Source: Paenibacillus xerothermodurans
GTDB taxonomy: Bacteria > Bacillota > Bacilli > Paenibacillales > NBRC-103111
Assembly: GCF_002220865.2 (NCBI RefSeq)
Contig: NZ_NHRJ02000014.1
Coordinates: 1-37,248, forward strand
Direction of reading: 5' to 3'
Length of the DNA stretch: 37,248 nt
The position numbers were made by a program, and so were the translations under genes. Positions 16,781 to 25,382 of this stretch are shown here, one piece after another; the first letter of the stretch is position 1; each line of letters starts with the position of its first letter. Under the pieces are notes generated by a model, which saw only the letters and a list, made by a program, of their open reading frames with translations, ran no database searches and was not told where the DNA came from.

Positions 16781-16834
16781 CGCTTCACCCTACTTGCATG
16801 AGTGAAAATTCTGATCATACGGAGGTGGCGCAAA

Positions 16835-17701
16835 TTGGCCGTGCCTGTCGAGAAGCTTGATTATGGTGCAGCACTGACAACGAATGCCAAAAAAGGTGCA
16901 GCTAATGGAGCATCTTCGGCAAATCAACCTATGCAACCGATCGTAAAATATACAAATGTGACTAAGAAATACGGCGATCTCGAGGTATTGTCAGGCGTTA
17001 ATCTGGAGATAAAGCCGGGAGAAAAGGTGGCTATGATCGGCCCAAGCGGCTCAGGAAAAACGACATTGGGCCGTATGCTGATGACGCTGGAGGAACCAAC
17101 GTCCGGGACCATCGAGCTTGACGGTGAGCTGTTGTGGCATACTCGTGTGAAAGGTCGTCTGGTTCGGGCGAATGAGGCGCATTTGCACCGCATGCGGATG
17201 AATGTAGGCATGGTGTTTCAGCACTTCAATCTTTTTCCTCATATGACTGTGCTTCGGAACGTAACGGAAGCTCCCCGCAAAGTGCTTGGCTTGTCAAAAG
17301 AGGAAGCGGAGGAGCGGGCGGTGTCGATGCTTCGCAAGGTGGGGTTGGATGAAAAGCTCATTGTGTATCCGGCCCAGCTGTCAGGCGGGCAAAAGCAGCG
17401 GGTTGCCATCGCGCGGGCACTGGTTATGCGCCCCAAAGTGATGGTATTCGACGAAGTCACCTCGGCGTTGGATCCGGAATTGGTCGGCGAGGTGCTTGAA
17501 GTCATCCGCGAGATAGCCGATGAGGGTGAAATGGCGATGTTGCTGATCACGCACGAGATGGACTTTGCCAGGGATGTCGCCGATCGCGTGATCTTTGGTG
17601 CCGATGGGACCATCGTAGAAGAGGGACCGCCTGAAGCCATTTTCGATGATCCGCAGAGTGAAAGGTTACAGATGTTCTTAAAGCGATTCCGCTCCGGGTG
17701 A
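16835..17701 (+). CDS. ehuA: Ectoine/hydroxyectoine ABC transporter ATP-binding protein
   Basis: A 288-residue ABC ATPase that powers the EhuCD channel. Walker A is GPSGSGKTT, the Q-loop lies in GMVFQHFNLFPHMTV, the signature is LSGGQKQR, Walker B is VMVFDEVTSALDPE, and the switch histidine is in LLITHEMDFARD. The start is the TTG at 16835, preceded by GGAGGTGG; a GTG at 16802 has no good site. An N-terminal extension of about 35 residues, rich in Ala/Asn/Gly, precedes the ABC domain. It is followed 25 bases later by ectA, which puts uptake and synthesis in one operon. Confidence 0.9.
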   Translation: MAVPVEKLDYGAALTTNAKKGAANGASSANQPMQPIVKYTNVTKKYGDLEVLSGVNLEIKPGEKVAMIGPSGSGKTTLGRMLMTLEEPTSGTIELDGELLWHTRVKGRLVRANEAHLHRMRMNVGMVFQHFNLFPHMTVLRNVTEAPRKVLGLSKEEAEERAVSMLRKVGLDEKLIVYPAQLSGGQKQRVAIARALVMRPKVMVFDEVTSALDPELVGEVLEVIREIADEGEMAMLLITHEMDFARDVADRVIFGADGTIVEEGPPEAIFDDPQSERLQMFLKRFRSG

Positions 17702-17726
17702 TCGGCAAAACGAAAGGTGTAGAGCC

Positions 17727-18233
17727 ATGCAAATAGAGCGTAGTACAAGTTTCCGGGCTGCTGCCCCTGAGGATGGTGCACAGGTATGGGAGTTGATCCG
17801 GCAGGCAGGATCGTTGGATGTGAACTCCGCCTACAGTTATCTCATGCTGTGCGATTATTTCCGTGACACCTGTGTTGTGGCGGAGGAAAATGATAACATT
17901 GTCGGCTTTGTATCTGCTTTTCGAGCTCCGCACAGCGATGACACGCTATTCATCTGGCAGTTGGCCGTTGCACGATCCCATCGCAGAAAAGGATTGGGAA
18001 AATCAATGATCCAAACATTGTTGGCGCGGGAGGCCTCCCGTATCCGCTATGTGGAGGCGACGATTGGTCTGTCCAATACGGCCTCCCGCCAGCTCTTTAC
18101 GAGTTTGGCAAAGCATTACCACACGCGCTTCGAGGTGGAGACGGGTTACGACTCCCCGTTATTTCCGCCGGAGAGTGAGCATGAAACAGAAAATTTGTTC
18201 CGTATCGGCCCGTTGTCCGTTGAGAAAAGCTGA
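17727..18233 (+). CDS. ectA: L-2,4-diaminobutyrate acetyltransferase
   Basis: A 168-residue GNAT enzyme for the second step of ectoine synthesis: acetylation of diaminobutyrate to N-gamma-acetyldiaminobutyrate. The acetyl-CoA region is WQLAVARSHRRKGLGKSMIQ at about residues 77-96, with the R-R-K-G-L-G loop. ATIGLSNTASRQLFTSLAK, and the end PLFPPESEHETENLFRIGP, are typical of EctA. The N-terminal RAAAPEDGAQVWELIRQAG, then LDVNSAYSYLMLCDYF, is the family substrate region. ATG at 17727, with AAAGGTG upstream. Full length for the family. Confidence 0.95.
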   Translation: MQIERSTSFRAAAPEDGAQVWELIRQAGSLDVNSAYSYLMLCDYFRDTCVVAEENDNIVGFVSAFRAPHSDDTLFIWQLAVARSHRRKGLGKSMIQTLLAREASRIRYVEATIGLSNTASRQLFTSLAKHYHTRFEVETGYDSPLFPPESEHETENLFRIGPLSVEKS

Positions 18234-18280
18234 TTCCACCCGTTGGCAATTGGCTGAAACAAAACAAATGGAGGTAACGT

Positions 18281-19597
18281 ATGGGAACACAATTGCTGGA
18301 AACATCCAATTTGGAAGTCTTTGATCAGTTTGAATCGGAAGTGAGAAGCTACTGCCGCAGCTTCACGACAGTGTTTAATAAAGCTAAAAATGCAAAGCTG
18401 TGGGACACACAAGGCAATGAATACGTCGATTTTTTTGCCGGAGCAGGCGCATTAAATTATGGGCACAATAACGAACAAATTCGTGCGAAATTAGTCGAAT
18501 ATTTGATGAAGGACGGCATCACCCACAGTCTGGATATGGCGACAAGCGCTAAAGAAGCTTTTTTACTCAGATTTCAGGAGGTTATTTTAAAGCCGCGCGG
18601 GTGGCACTACAAAATAATGTTCCCGGGGCCGACCGGCACTAACGCGGTTGAAAGCGCTTTGAAAATTGCCCGTAAAGTGACCGGGCGATCGACCGTGATG
18701 TGTTTTACCAACGCTTTTCATGGTATGACAATCGGGTCGCTGGCAGTCACGGGCAATACCTTTAAACGTAATGGAGCAGGCGTCGAATTACACAACTCAG
18801 TCTTTATGCCGTACGACGGCTACTTTGGTGCAGAAGTCAATACTGTCGATTATATCGCAGCTCTGTTGGATGACCCGGGCAGCGGCGTTCCTCTGCCGGC
18901 CGCAGTGATCTTGGAGTCGCTCCAAGGGGAGGGTGGATTGAAGGCTGCCAGCGCGGATTGGCTGCAACACATAGCACGTCTATGCAAAGACCGCGGCATT
19001 TTGCTCATTGTCGACGATGTTCAAATGGGCTGCGGAAGAACGGGATCGTTTTTCAGCTTCGATCATATGGGCATAGAGCCCGACATCATATGCCTGTCGA
19101 AATCCATCGGCGGCTATGGTCTGCCAATGGCAATCACATTATTAAAACCGGAGATCGATGCTTGGATGCCGGGGGAACACAACGGTACGTTCAGGGGTAA
19201 CAATTTAGGCTTTATAGCAGCCGCTGAAGCTTTGAGCTACTGGGAAACACCAGATTTTGAGAAGAGTATCATTCGCAAGGCCCAAATCGTCCGTTCTGCC
19301 TTAGAGCAGATGTTAAAAACATATCCTGAGCTGTCCGGGGAACTTCGCGGGAGAGGTCTGATTCAGGGTATCGCTTTCAAAGAAGACGGGTTGGCTGAGA
19401 GACTGTGCAAAAATGTCTTCGAACAAGGCCTCATTATGGAGACCTCCGGGCCGTGCAGCGAAGTCGCGAAGTTAATGCCGCCTTTGACGATAGAAGATAC
19501 AACACTGGAACAGGGACTAAAGATTGTTGCAGCCGGCATGGCAAGGCTGGCAAATGCAGTTGCTCTTGAAGAAAAGAAAACCAAGTTGGAGGTATAA
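18281..19597 (+). CDS. ectB: Diaminobutyrate-2-oxoglutarate transaminase
   Basis: A 438-residue class III PLP aminotransferase. It makes L-2,4-diaminobutyrate from aspartate semialdehyde and glutamate, the first committed step. The PLP lysine is Lys274 in [10 protein letters not shown]. The cofactor-binding aspartate lies in [15 protein letters not shown], and [20 protein letters not shown] is the phosphate region. The N-terminus ([20 protein letters not shown]) is typical of EctB. ATG at 18281 behind TGGAGGTAACGT. The tail is slightly longer and more charged than usual (EEKKTKLEV). Its substrate is the product of asd; the asd copy at the window start is disrupted. Confidence 0.95.
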   Translation: MGTQLLETSNLEVFDQFESEVRSYCRSFTTVFNKAKNAKLWDTQGNEYVDFFAGAGALNYGHNNEQIRAKLVEYLMKDGITHSLDMATSAKEAFLLRFQEVILKPRGWHYKIMFPGPTGTNAVESALKIARKVTGRSTVMCFTNAFHGMTIGSLAVTGNTFKRNGAGVELHNSVFMPYDGYFGAEVNTVDYIAALLDDPGSGVPLPAAVILESLQGEGGLKAASADWLQHIARLCKDRGILLIVDDVQMGCGRTGSFFSFDHMGIEPDIICLSKSIGGYGLPMAITLLKPEIDAWMPGEHNGTFRGNNLGFIAAAEALSYWETPDFEKSIIRKAQIVRSALEQMLKTYPELSGELRGRGLIQGIAFKEDGLAERLCKNVFEQGLIMETSGPCSEVAKLMPPLTIEDTTLEQGLKIVAAGMARLANAVALEEKKTKLEV

Positions 19598-19599
19598 AC

Positions 19600-19992
19600 A
19601 TGATCGTTAAACACTTGAATGATGTGGTCAATACTCAAGACGATGTGGATACGCGGACATGGAACTCAAGAAGGCTGTTGCTGCATAAAGACGGGATGGG
19701 CTTCTCGATGCATGACACGATTATCAAGGCGGGAACTGAAACCTTCATCTGGTACCAACATCACGTCGAAGCCGTCTATTGCATTGAAGGCGAAGGAGAG
19801 ATTGAGATCATTGGAGGCGAAACGTATCCGATCCGGCCCGGGATGCTGTACGCGCTTGATGAACACGAGAAGCAGTACTTGAGAGCCAAAACGCAAATGC
19901 GAATGATATGTGTATTTAACCCGCCGCTCACTGGCGGCGAGATTCACGATGAAAACGGAGTCTATCCTTTGCTTGCTCATTCCATGGATTAA
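19600..19992 (+). CDS. ectC: L-ectoine synthase
   Basis: A 130-residue cupin that dehydrates and cyclises N-gamma-acetyldiaminobutyrate to ectoine. It starts MIVKHLNDVVNTQDDVDTRTWNS. The metal and substrate strand is WYQHHVEAVYCIEGEGEIEIIGGETYPIRPGMLYALDEHEKQYLRA. The ending MICVFNPPLTGGEIHDENGVYPLL is characteristic of EctC. The ATG follows the ectB stop by two bases, with a TTGGAGG site inside the end of ectB, so the two are translationally coupled. Confidence 0.97.
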   Translation: MIVKHLNDVVNTQDDVDTRTWNSRRLLLHKDGMGFSMHDTIIKAGTETFIWYQHHVEAVYCIEGEGEIEIIGGETYPIRPGMLYALDEHEKQYLRAKTQMRMICVFNPPLTGGEIHDENGVYPLLAHSMD

Positions 19993-20005
19993 GGGAGTTG
20001 TTCAT

Positions 20006-20908
20006 ATGCTGAATGAAAAATTAACGCTCAACCAGGAACTGGACGTATACCCGAGCAGAATCAAGGCGAAGCTTGAAATCATCCCGCGCAAAGATCCCGT
20101 GGTGTATTCGGAGTGGACGCCGGAAAGTGCGGTTACTGAGGAACAATCCGATTTCTACGAGCAAAACGGCTATTTGTTTTTGGAACAGTTCTTCACCGAA
20201 GAAGAAATTACAGAGTTTCAGGAAGAAGCCCGCCGTCTACAAATTTCAGCCCGCACTAACCGAACGGATGTCATTGTGCGCGAACCGAACAGCGATGAAG
20301 TCCGATCCGTTTTTGCCATCCATCGTATTAACGCCGTTTTTCAAAAGTTGTCCCGGCATCCGCGTTTGATGGCGATCGTCGAGTATATTTTGGGCGGCCA
20401 GACCTACATACATCAGTCCAGAATCAATTACAAGCCGGGCTTCACCGGGAAAGAGTTTTACTGGCATTCCGACTTTGAAACCTGGCACGTTGAGGACGGT
20501 ATGCCAAGAATGAGAGCGCTTAGCTGCTCCATCGCCTTGGAGGATAATTTCCATTATAACGGCCCTCTCATGGTAGTGCCGGGCTCGCACAAGCAATTCG
20601 TTGCGTGTGTTGGCACAACTCCGGAAAACCATTTCAAGCATTCCCTGCGAAAGCAGCAGTACGGGGTGCCGGACGATGGCAGTCTAACTGAGTTGGTCAA
20701 ACAAGGAGGCATTGATACTCCGGTCGGCAAAGCAGGATCCGTTGTGTTGTTTGATTGCAATATTATGCATGGCTCCAACAGTAACATTACGCCACTGACT
20801 CGAAGCAACGTTTTCATTGTGTACAACAGCGTGCATAACAAAGTTCAGGAACCGTTCTCGGGACAAAGACCAAGACCCGAATTCATTGCTACACGCAAGG
20901 GATTATGA
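20006..20908 (+). CDS. ectD: Ectoine 5-hydroxylase
   Basis: A 300-residue Fe(II)/2-oxoglutarate dioxygenase that converts ectoine to 5-hydroxyectoine. The EctD signature is present: FYWHSDFETWHVEDGMPRMR at residues 151-170, followed by LSCSIALEDN. The iron ligands are His154, Asp156 and His255 (NIMHGSNSN). The ATG at 20006 follows GGGAGTTG and gives the expected N-terminus; the open frame continues back to 19910 inside ectC but has no signal. It is the last gene of the operon, closed by a strong terminator. Its presence means the strain should make hydroxyectoine, which suits heat and desiccation as well as salt. Confidence 0.96.
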   Translation: MLNEKLTLNQELDVYPSRIKAKLEIIPRKDPVVYSEWTPESAVTEEQSDFYEQNGYLFLEQFFTEEEITEFQEEARRLQISARTNRTDVIVREPNSDEVRSVFAIHRINAVFQKLSRHPRLMAIVEYILGGQTYIHQSRINYKPGFTGKEFYWHSDFETWHVEDGMPRMRALSCSIALEDNFHYNGPLMVVPGSHKQFVACVGTTPENHFKHSLRKQQYGVPDDGSLTELVKQGGIDTPVGKAGSVVLFDCNIMHGSNSNITPLTRSNVFIVYNSVHNKVQEPFSGQRPRPEFIATRKGL

Positions 20909-20913
20909 TTTTT

Positions 20914-20934
20914 GGAGCCAATGGCTCCTTTTTT
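20914..20934 (+). terminator. Terminator of the ehu-ect operon
   Basis: GGAGCC, AAT loop, GGCTCC, then six T residues, starting five bases after the ectD stop. Confidence 0.92.
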
Positions 20935-21176
20935 ATTTGCTCGAGGCTGTTCCTGATCTGATTGCCTGCGTTCACTGAAGAGCTCGAATTGTGGGGGGCG
21001 GGACGCATTTGGCTTGGGGGTCCTGCCTGATCGTCCTTCTGACTTGACCGTTTTCCCTCACCGCTCCGCCAAAGTTATAGATCCGGCAGTTAATTACTGT
21101 GGATTTGCATGAGAGCCCACACCGATGGTTTTTTTCTATTTTTTTGGGAAAAATACTACCGATCAGGGGGGATTCC

Positions 21177-22328
21177 ATGTTTTTCATGACTTTGCTCATC
21201 ATTCTACTTGCAACCAAACTAGCCGGCGATGTAAGTGTGCGATTGGGGCAACCTGCGGTCGTAGGGAAGCTGTTGATCGGAATCATCATCGGACCTGCTC
21301 TCATTGGGTGGGTGCAGAGTTCGGAAATTATCGATGAACTCAGTGCAATCGGAGTACTTCTGTTGATGTTTATGGCTGGTCTGGAGACGGATGTCGATGA
21401 ATTAAAAAGGTCACTCAGACCTGCGACTGCTGTCGCAGTTGGAGGTATCCTCCTTCCCTTGTGCGGCGGTTATTGGTTTGGAGCGGCGATGGGAATGAAT
21501 ACCGGACATGCGGTATTTCTAGGCTTGTTGCTGTCTGCGACATCGGTCAGCATCTCTGTTGAATCGCTGAAGGAATTAAATATGTTGAAAAGCCGGGAAA
21601 GCACCACGATTTTAGGTGCTGCCATTTTGGATGATATTCTTGTTGTGATCCTGCTTGCGTTTGTCATGAGCATTTTCGGCGGTGAAGAAGTGAATCTTAC
21701 AGTGCTTATAGCTCAAAAGTTGATTTTTTTCGTTCTAGCGGGCTTCATGATTTGGAAAGGCGTGAAGTGGTTAATGAATTGGCTCGCGCCGCGCAGGGTG
21801 ACCGAATCGGTCATAACCGCCGGATTAATCGTATGCTTTTTTCTGGCAGTTTTGGCTGAGGAATTCGGTGTGGCTGGCATCATCGGTGCATTCGCAGCAG
21901 GCTTAGCTATTTCCCAAACCACGTATAAGGACGAAGTGGAGGAAAAATTGGAACCGATCGCGTATGCCGTGTTCGTCCCCATCTTTTTTGTCAGTGTAGG
22001 TTTCTCCGTTTCTTTTGAGGGGGTATGGGATCAGCTGGGTTTATTGGTGCTGCTCACCGCTGTAGCCATCCTGACAAAATTACTTGGATCGGGAATCGGA
22101 GCACGACTTACAGGATTCTCAACTCGATCCTCATTAGGTATTGGCGCGGGCATGGTTTCACGCGGGGAAGTGGCGTTAATCATTGCGACCATTGGTCTGG
22201 AAAGTGGGCTGCTGGCCCCGGAATACTTCACGGTACTTGTCATGGTGGTGATATTGACAACGTTGGTAACGCCGTTCTTGCTTAAGATGATTCTGCGTGA
22301 CCAAAGCGGCTTGCGGGATCGTGCATAA
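21177..22328 (+). CDS. CPA2-family monovalent cation/proton antiporter
   Basis: A 383-residue Na+(K+)/H+ exchanger of the CPA2 (KefB/GerN/NapA) family. About twelve membrane segments, including QPAVVGKLLIGIIIGPALIGWV, LLLMFMAGLETDVDEL, SATSVSISVESLKEL, GAAILDDILVVILLAF and GAFAAGLAISQTTYKDEVEEKLEPIAYAVFVPIFFVSVG. The GAAILDDILVV aspartate pair is the ion-binding site. No cytoplasmic RCK/TrkA domain. The start is the ATG at 21177, after AGGGGGG; the longer frame to 21099 has no ribosome site. It lies downstream of the ectoine operon as a separate unit. Ion specificity cannot be told. Confidence 0.9.
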   Translation: MFFMTLLIILLATKLAGDVSVRLGQPAVVGKLLIGIIIGPALIGWVQSSEIIDELSAIGVLLLMFMAGLETDVDELKRSLRPATAVAVGGILLPLCGGYWFGAAMGMNTGHAVFLGLLLSATSVSISVESLKELNMLKSRESTTILGAAILDDILVVILLAFVMSIFGGEEVNLTVLIAQKLIFFVLAGFMIWKGVKWLMNWLAPRRVTESVITAGLIVCFFLAVLAEEFGVAGIIGAFAAGLAISQTTYKDEVEEKLEPIAYAVFVPIFFVSVGFSVSFEGVWDQLGLLVLLTAVAILTKLLGSGIGARLTGFSTRSSLGIGAGMVSRGEVALIIATIGLESGLLAPEYFTVLVMVVILTTLVTPFLLKMILRDQSGLRDRA

Positions 22329-22451
22329 CAAAGTTAATAACATCAGTGGCTCAGAAGCGTGAGTTCTTGCTCACACAGTTGGACACCTCGCATATTACTT
22401 AAGCATGTTAGTGTCGCCCCGCAAGTGAGTATTCACGCGAGTAAACACACC

Positions 22452-22494
22452 CTTTTGCGTAACATCTTTACGTGCAAGGCGAGGCAAAAGATGT
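22452..22494 (+). promoter_or_regulatory. Nested inverted repeats upstream of the DUF421 gene
   Basis: CTTTTGC at 22452-22458 pairs with GCAAAAG at 22484-22490, or alternatively ACATCTTT at 22462-22469 with AAAGATGT at 22487-22494. CGTAA/TTACG lies inside. The two outer pairings exclude each other because they share bases. There is no T-run, so this is not an obvious terminator. A structured leader or operator is possible. Confidence 0.3.
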
Positions 22495-22570
22495 GGGAGA
22501 AATGGAATAACAAAAAATAACGTTGGAAATTATACTTACAAAAGTATGAAGAAAATTGGGGCGTGCCCGC

Positions 22571-23297
22571 ATGGCATTCAGTATCATGGAAACCGTAAAG
22601 GATGGGCTACTGCGGCAGAATTATCACAATTTTTCCTCTGCTATTAGTTTTTGCATTACTGATGGGGAGAAGATCAGTCGGGGAACTTCCCGTTTTTGAT
22701 TTTTTAATCATAATTTCACTCGGTGCGGTCGTTGGGGCGGATATAGCGGACCCAGACATAGGCCATATCCACACCGCGATTGCCATTGTCGCGATCGCTC
22801 TGCTGCAGAAAGTGTATTCATTTTTTCTCATACGAAGTCGTCGTTTTGGTAAATCAGTTTCGTTTGAGCCCATCGTTGTCATAAAGGACAGTGCTTTTAT
22901 AGTGCAGAATCTAAAGAAGGCCAGATATCCCATCGACAACATTTTGCAAATGCTGCGGGAAAAAAATATCTTTGATATCTCAGAAGTTGATACCGCCGTG
23001 ATTGAGGCCAATGGGAAATTAACTGTGTTTAAGAAAGCGGAAAAATCCGCCGCAACGAGAGAGGATGTGGGCGTTGGCCGACCGGACCAGGGAGTGGCAT
23101 ACCCAATCATTATAGAAGGCCGTATAGAACAACAAACCCTAAACAAGCTAAATTTGACTGAGATTTGGGTCCTTCAACCACTTGAGCGTAAAAAAATGAG
23201 ATTATCGGATGTCTTCTTTGCTTCAGTGAACGGGAAGCGAGAACTAAATATCACGACAAAACAGCAGCAGCCCTCGCCACCGCCTATTTTGCACTAA
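22571..23297 (+). pseudogene. DUF421 (YetF-like) membrane protein, probable frameshift near its start
   Basis: A membrane protein of the DUF421/YetF family, in Bacillus an uncharacterised or spore-related group. The conserved part is present: LLLVFALLMGRRSVGELPVFDFLIIISLGAVVG, then two further helices, and a cytoplasmic domain (FEPIVVIKDSAFIVQNLKKARYPIDNILQMLREKNI...DISEVDTAVIEANGKLTVFKK). The frame from 22602 (ATGGGCTAC) lacks the usual N-terminus. A second frame from ATG 22571 reads MAFSIMETVKDGLLR, which fits the family, and joins if one base near 22614-22618 is dropped (LLR-RIITIFPLLL). So either a frameshift mutation or sequencing error; if translated from 22602 the first residues differ but most of the protein (231 aa) would be made. 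Confidence 0.7.
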
Positions 23298-23374
23298 CGC
23301 GGTGAAACCGCTACGTAACATAACCATACCTCGCATGGGTAATAATGGCCCGGGTGACGCATACGTAGAGGGGA

Positions 23375-24868
23375 ATGGTACATACCATGACTGATTGTGC
23401 TTCCGATTTTGTCATCGAAGCCACTATCTCTGAACTGCAGCAGGGAATGTGTACTGGTGAATTTACATGCAAAGACGTGACACTCGCGTATCTTAACAGA
23501 ATAGCCAAATACGATAAACAAGGGCCTAATATTAACTCCGTGCTTGAGCTCAATCCTCAGGCGCTTGTCATTGCGGAAGCGCTCGATAAGGAACGTGCGG
23601 TTTCTGGGCGGCGCGGTCCGCTGCATGGCATACCGATCCTGTTAAAGGATAACATTGACACGGGCGACAGAATGCACACGAGCGCCGGTACCATCGCTCT
23701 TGCGAACTCATACGCCGCACAAGATGCGTTTTTGGTTAGACTGCTTCGAAAAGCTGGGGCTGTTATCCTCGGTAAAGCTAATATGTCGGAGATGGCGAAA
23801 TTTGTTTCCAAGCGCGCCCCCAATGGATACAGCTCCCGAGGCGGTTTCGTGAGAAATCCTTATGGTCCGGCAAATCTGGACGTGGGCGGCTCGAGCTGTG
23901 GTTCAGGGGCAGCCGTTGCAGCTAATTTGACAGCCGCAGCGATTGGCACGGAGACCCTTGGTTCTATCATTAATCCATCGGTTGAGAATTCCATTGTTGG
24001 ACTTAATCCTTCTGTAGGATTGATTAGCCGGACTGGCATCGTACCAATTGCCCCCACTCACGATACTGCAGGACCGATGACCCGTACGGTTGAGGACGCG
24101 GCCATCTTGTTAGCATCATTAATCGGTGTGGATCATGATGACCCCTCCACTACAATGGGGAAAGGAAGATCACACAAGGATTATACCTCTTTTTTAATAG
24201 GGGAGGGGCTGCAAGGAGCAAGGATAGGTCTTCCCAAGGGAGCCCACTTCCCTCATCTGCCGGCTGAGCATCAGCGGTTAATTGAGAAGGAAATTGATGT
24301 GTTAATACAATTAGGTGCCAGCATGATTGAAGTTGAGGCCATTACCCCATTAGAAAGACAAGAGTGGGACATTCAATCGCTCGTTTATGAATTTAAACCG
24401 GCGATAAACCATTACTTAAATAAACTCAGCCCTTTTGTACCCGTGCATTCTTTGAAAGAGATGATCGCTTTCAACGACCAATATAACAAGAAGTTAGTGA
24501 CGCAATATGGGCAGGATCTTCTCATCGCGGCTGAGGCAACCAGTGGAACATTGACGGAACCTGAATACATCATGTCGAAGGCGAGAGACCTAGAGTTAGC
24601 GCGAACCAACGGAATTGATGCGATTCTCATCAGACATCAATTGGACGCGATTCTATCCCCTGGACACGATGGAGTGGCTGCACCGGCGAAAGCTGGCTAC
24701 GCGTCGATCACCGTTCCAGCCGGCTTTACCAAAAAGGGAGAACCTACGGGCATCACTTTCTTTGGTGGGCAATTCAGCGAACCCACCTTAATCAAATTGG
24801 CGTATGCATACGAGCAGGCCACCAAACATCGACGACCTCCACAGTTGAGCGCGGGCAACAACGAGTAA
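23375..24868 (+). CDS. Amidase-signature family hydrolase
   Basis: A 497-residue amidase (Ser-cisSer-Lys triad). Lys91 is in GIPILLKDNIDTGD. The cis-serine block is DVGGSSCGSGAAVAAN (about 169-184), and the nucleophile is Ser197 in GTETLGSIINPS. The position often Asp or Gly in this motif (GTETDGSI) is Leu here. The C-terminal AILSPGHDGVAAPAKAGYASITVPAGF and GEPTGITFFGGQFSEPTLIKLAYAYEQ are typical of the family. The start may be the ATG at 23375 or the one at 23387; the AGAGGGG site is very close to the first. Substrate unknown. No signal peptide, hence cytoplasmic. Confidence 0.9.
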   Translation: MVHTMTDCASDFVIEATISELQQGMCTGEFTCKDVTLAYLNRIAKYDKQGPNINSVLELNPQALVIAEALDKERAVSGRRGPLHGIPILLKDNIDTGDRMHTSAGTIALANSYAAQDAFLVRLLRKAGAVILGKANMSEMAKFVSKRAPNGYSSRGGFVRNPYGPANLDVGGSSCGSGAAVAANLTAAAIGTETLGSIINPSVENSIVGLNPSVGLISRTGIVPIAPTHDTAGPMTRTVEDAAILLASLIGVDHDDPSTTMGKGRSHKDYTSFLIGEGLQGARIGLPKGAHFPHLPAEHQRLIEKEIDVLIQLGASMIEVEAITPLERQEWDIQSLVYEFKPAINHYLNKLSPFVPVHSLKEMIAFNDQYNKKLVTQYGQDLLIAAEATSGTLTEPEYIMSKARDLELARTNGIDAILIRHQLDAILSPGHDGVAAPAKAGYASITVPAGFTKKGEPTGITFFGGQFSEPTLIKLAYAYEQATKHRRPPQLSAGNNE

Positions 24869-24961
24869 ATACAAATTGAACTCTAAGCTGGCCAGAAATG
24901 ATTCAAGCTGCGCTGATTTTGTTTATAGATATTATTATAAAAAGTATAAATAATTTGCAGG

Positions 24962-25195
24962 TTATTCACTCTTTACCCAATGAATGATTCTGACATATTC
25001 CCTTGGAGAGAAGGGATAGGAACGGTCGCTCGTAGTTGTAGAATATCGATGTGAATAGATGGTTAACTTGCCGTTATAGGGGGCCGTATATGCTTCGTTG
25101 AGCCGCTGTTCGGTCATACGAAGGCTACAAGAGCCTCCCGCCATGATGATGATTACAAATATGATGGTTGAAACGCTTACTTCTCGCCTGTGCAT
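24962..25195 (-). CDS. Small lipoprotein of unknown function
   Basis: A 77-residue protein starting MHRREVSVSTIIFVIIIMAG and continuing GSCSLRMTEQ: a basic start, a hydrophobic core and a lipobox-like AGGSC, so probably a membrane-anchored lipoprotein. The mature part is short (about 50 residues) and basic, with several Tyr and Arg residues. The ATG at 25195 is chosen because AAAGGAGAG lies at ideal distance; the longer frame from 25249 is less supported. Not recognised as a family. It points away from the mrp operon. Confidence 0.6.
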   Translation of the reverse strand: MHRREVSVSTIIFVIIIMAGGSCSLRMTEQRLNEAYTAPYNGKLTIYSHRYSTTTSDRSYPFSPREYVRIIHWVKSE

Positions 25196-25281
25196 AGGGA
25201 TTCTCTCCTTTCTTACTAAAGAGTCATCCCCAATTTCACCATATTTCATGCCCTATTTCGTTTCAACGCCGAAAACTTCTT

Positions 25282-25311
25282 TTGACAAACACAAGGTGTG
25301 GAGGATATACT
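25282..25311 (+). promoter_or_regulatory. Sigma-A promoter upstream of mrp
   Basis: TTGACA at 25282-25287, 18 bases, TATACT at 25306-25311: a near-consensus vegetative promoter. Transcription would start near 25318 and run toward the hairpin at 25357 and the mrp operon at 25476. Confidence 0.7.
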
Positions 25312-25356
25312 GAGTAACAGCAAATAAACCAACTAAATCATATGTTTTAACTGGAG

Positions 25357-25382
25357 GAGCCTGCCAACAGCGGGCTCTTTTT
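25357..25382 (+). terminator. Terminator-like hairpin in the mrp leader
   Basis: GAGCCTGC at 25357-25364 pairs with GCGGGCTC at 25370-25377 (one G-U pair) across CAACA, followed by TTTTT. Placed about 40 bases downstream of a start point and 94 bases before mrpAB, it would either end a short RNA of about 65 nucleotides or act as an attenuator. Confidence 0.7.

Noticed and set aside
17239-17933. Minus-strand frames of 180 and 128 codons under ehuA and ectA
   Set aside because: Shadows of genes with complete motifs; composition is low-complexity Ser/Thr-rich as is typical of antisense frames.
20972-21176. Possible c-di-AMP (ydaO) riboswitch before the CPA2 antiporter
   Set aside because: I looked for one because of the BusR-like regulator, but saw no convincing conserved core or paired stems.
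23303-23328. Possible sigma-W promoter before the amidase (TGAAAC, N16, CATA)
   Set aside because: The -10 element is CATA instead of CGTA, and it lies right at the end of the preceding gene; too weak to claim.
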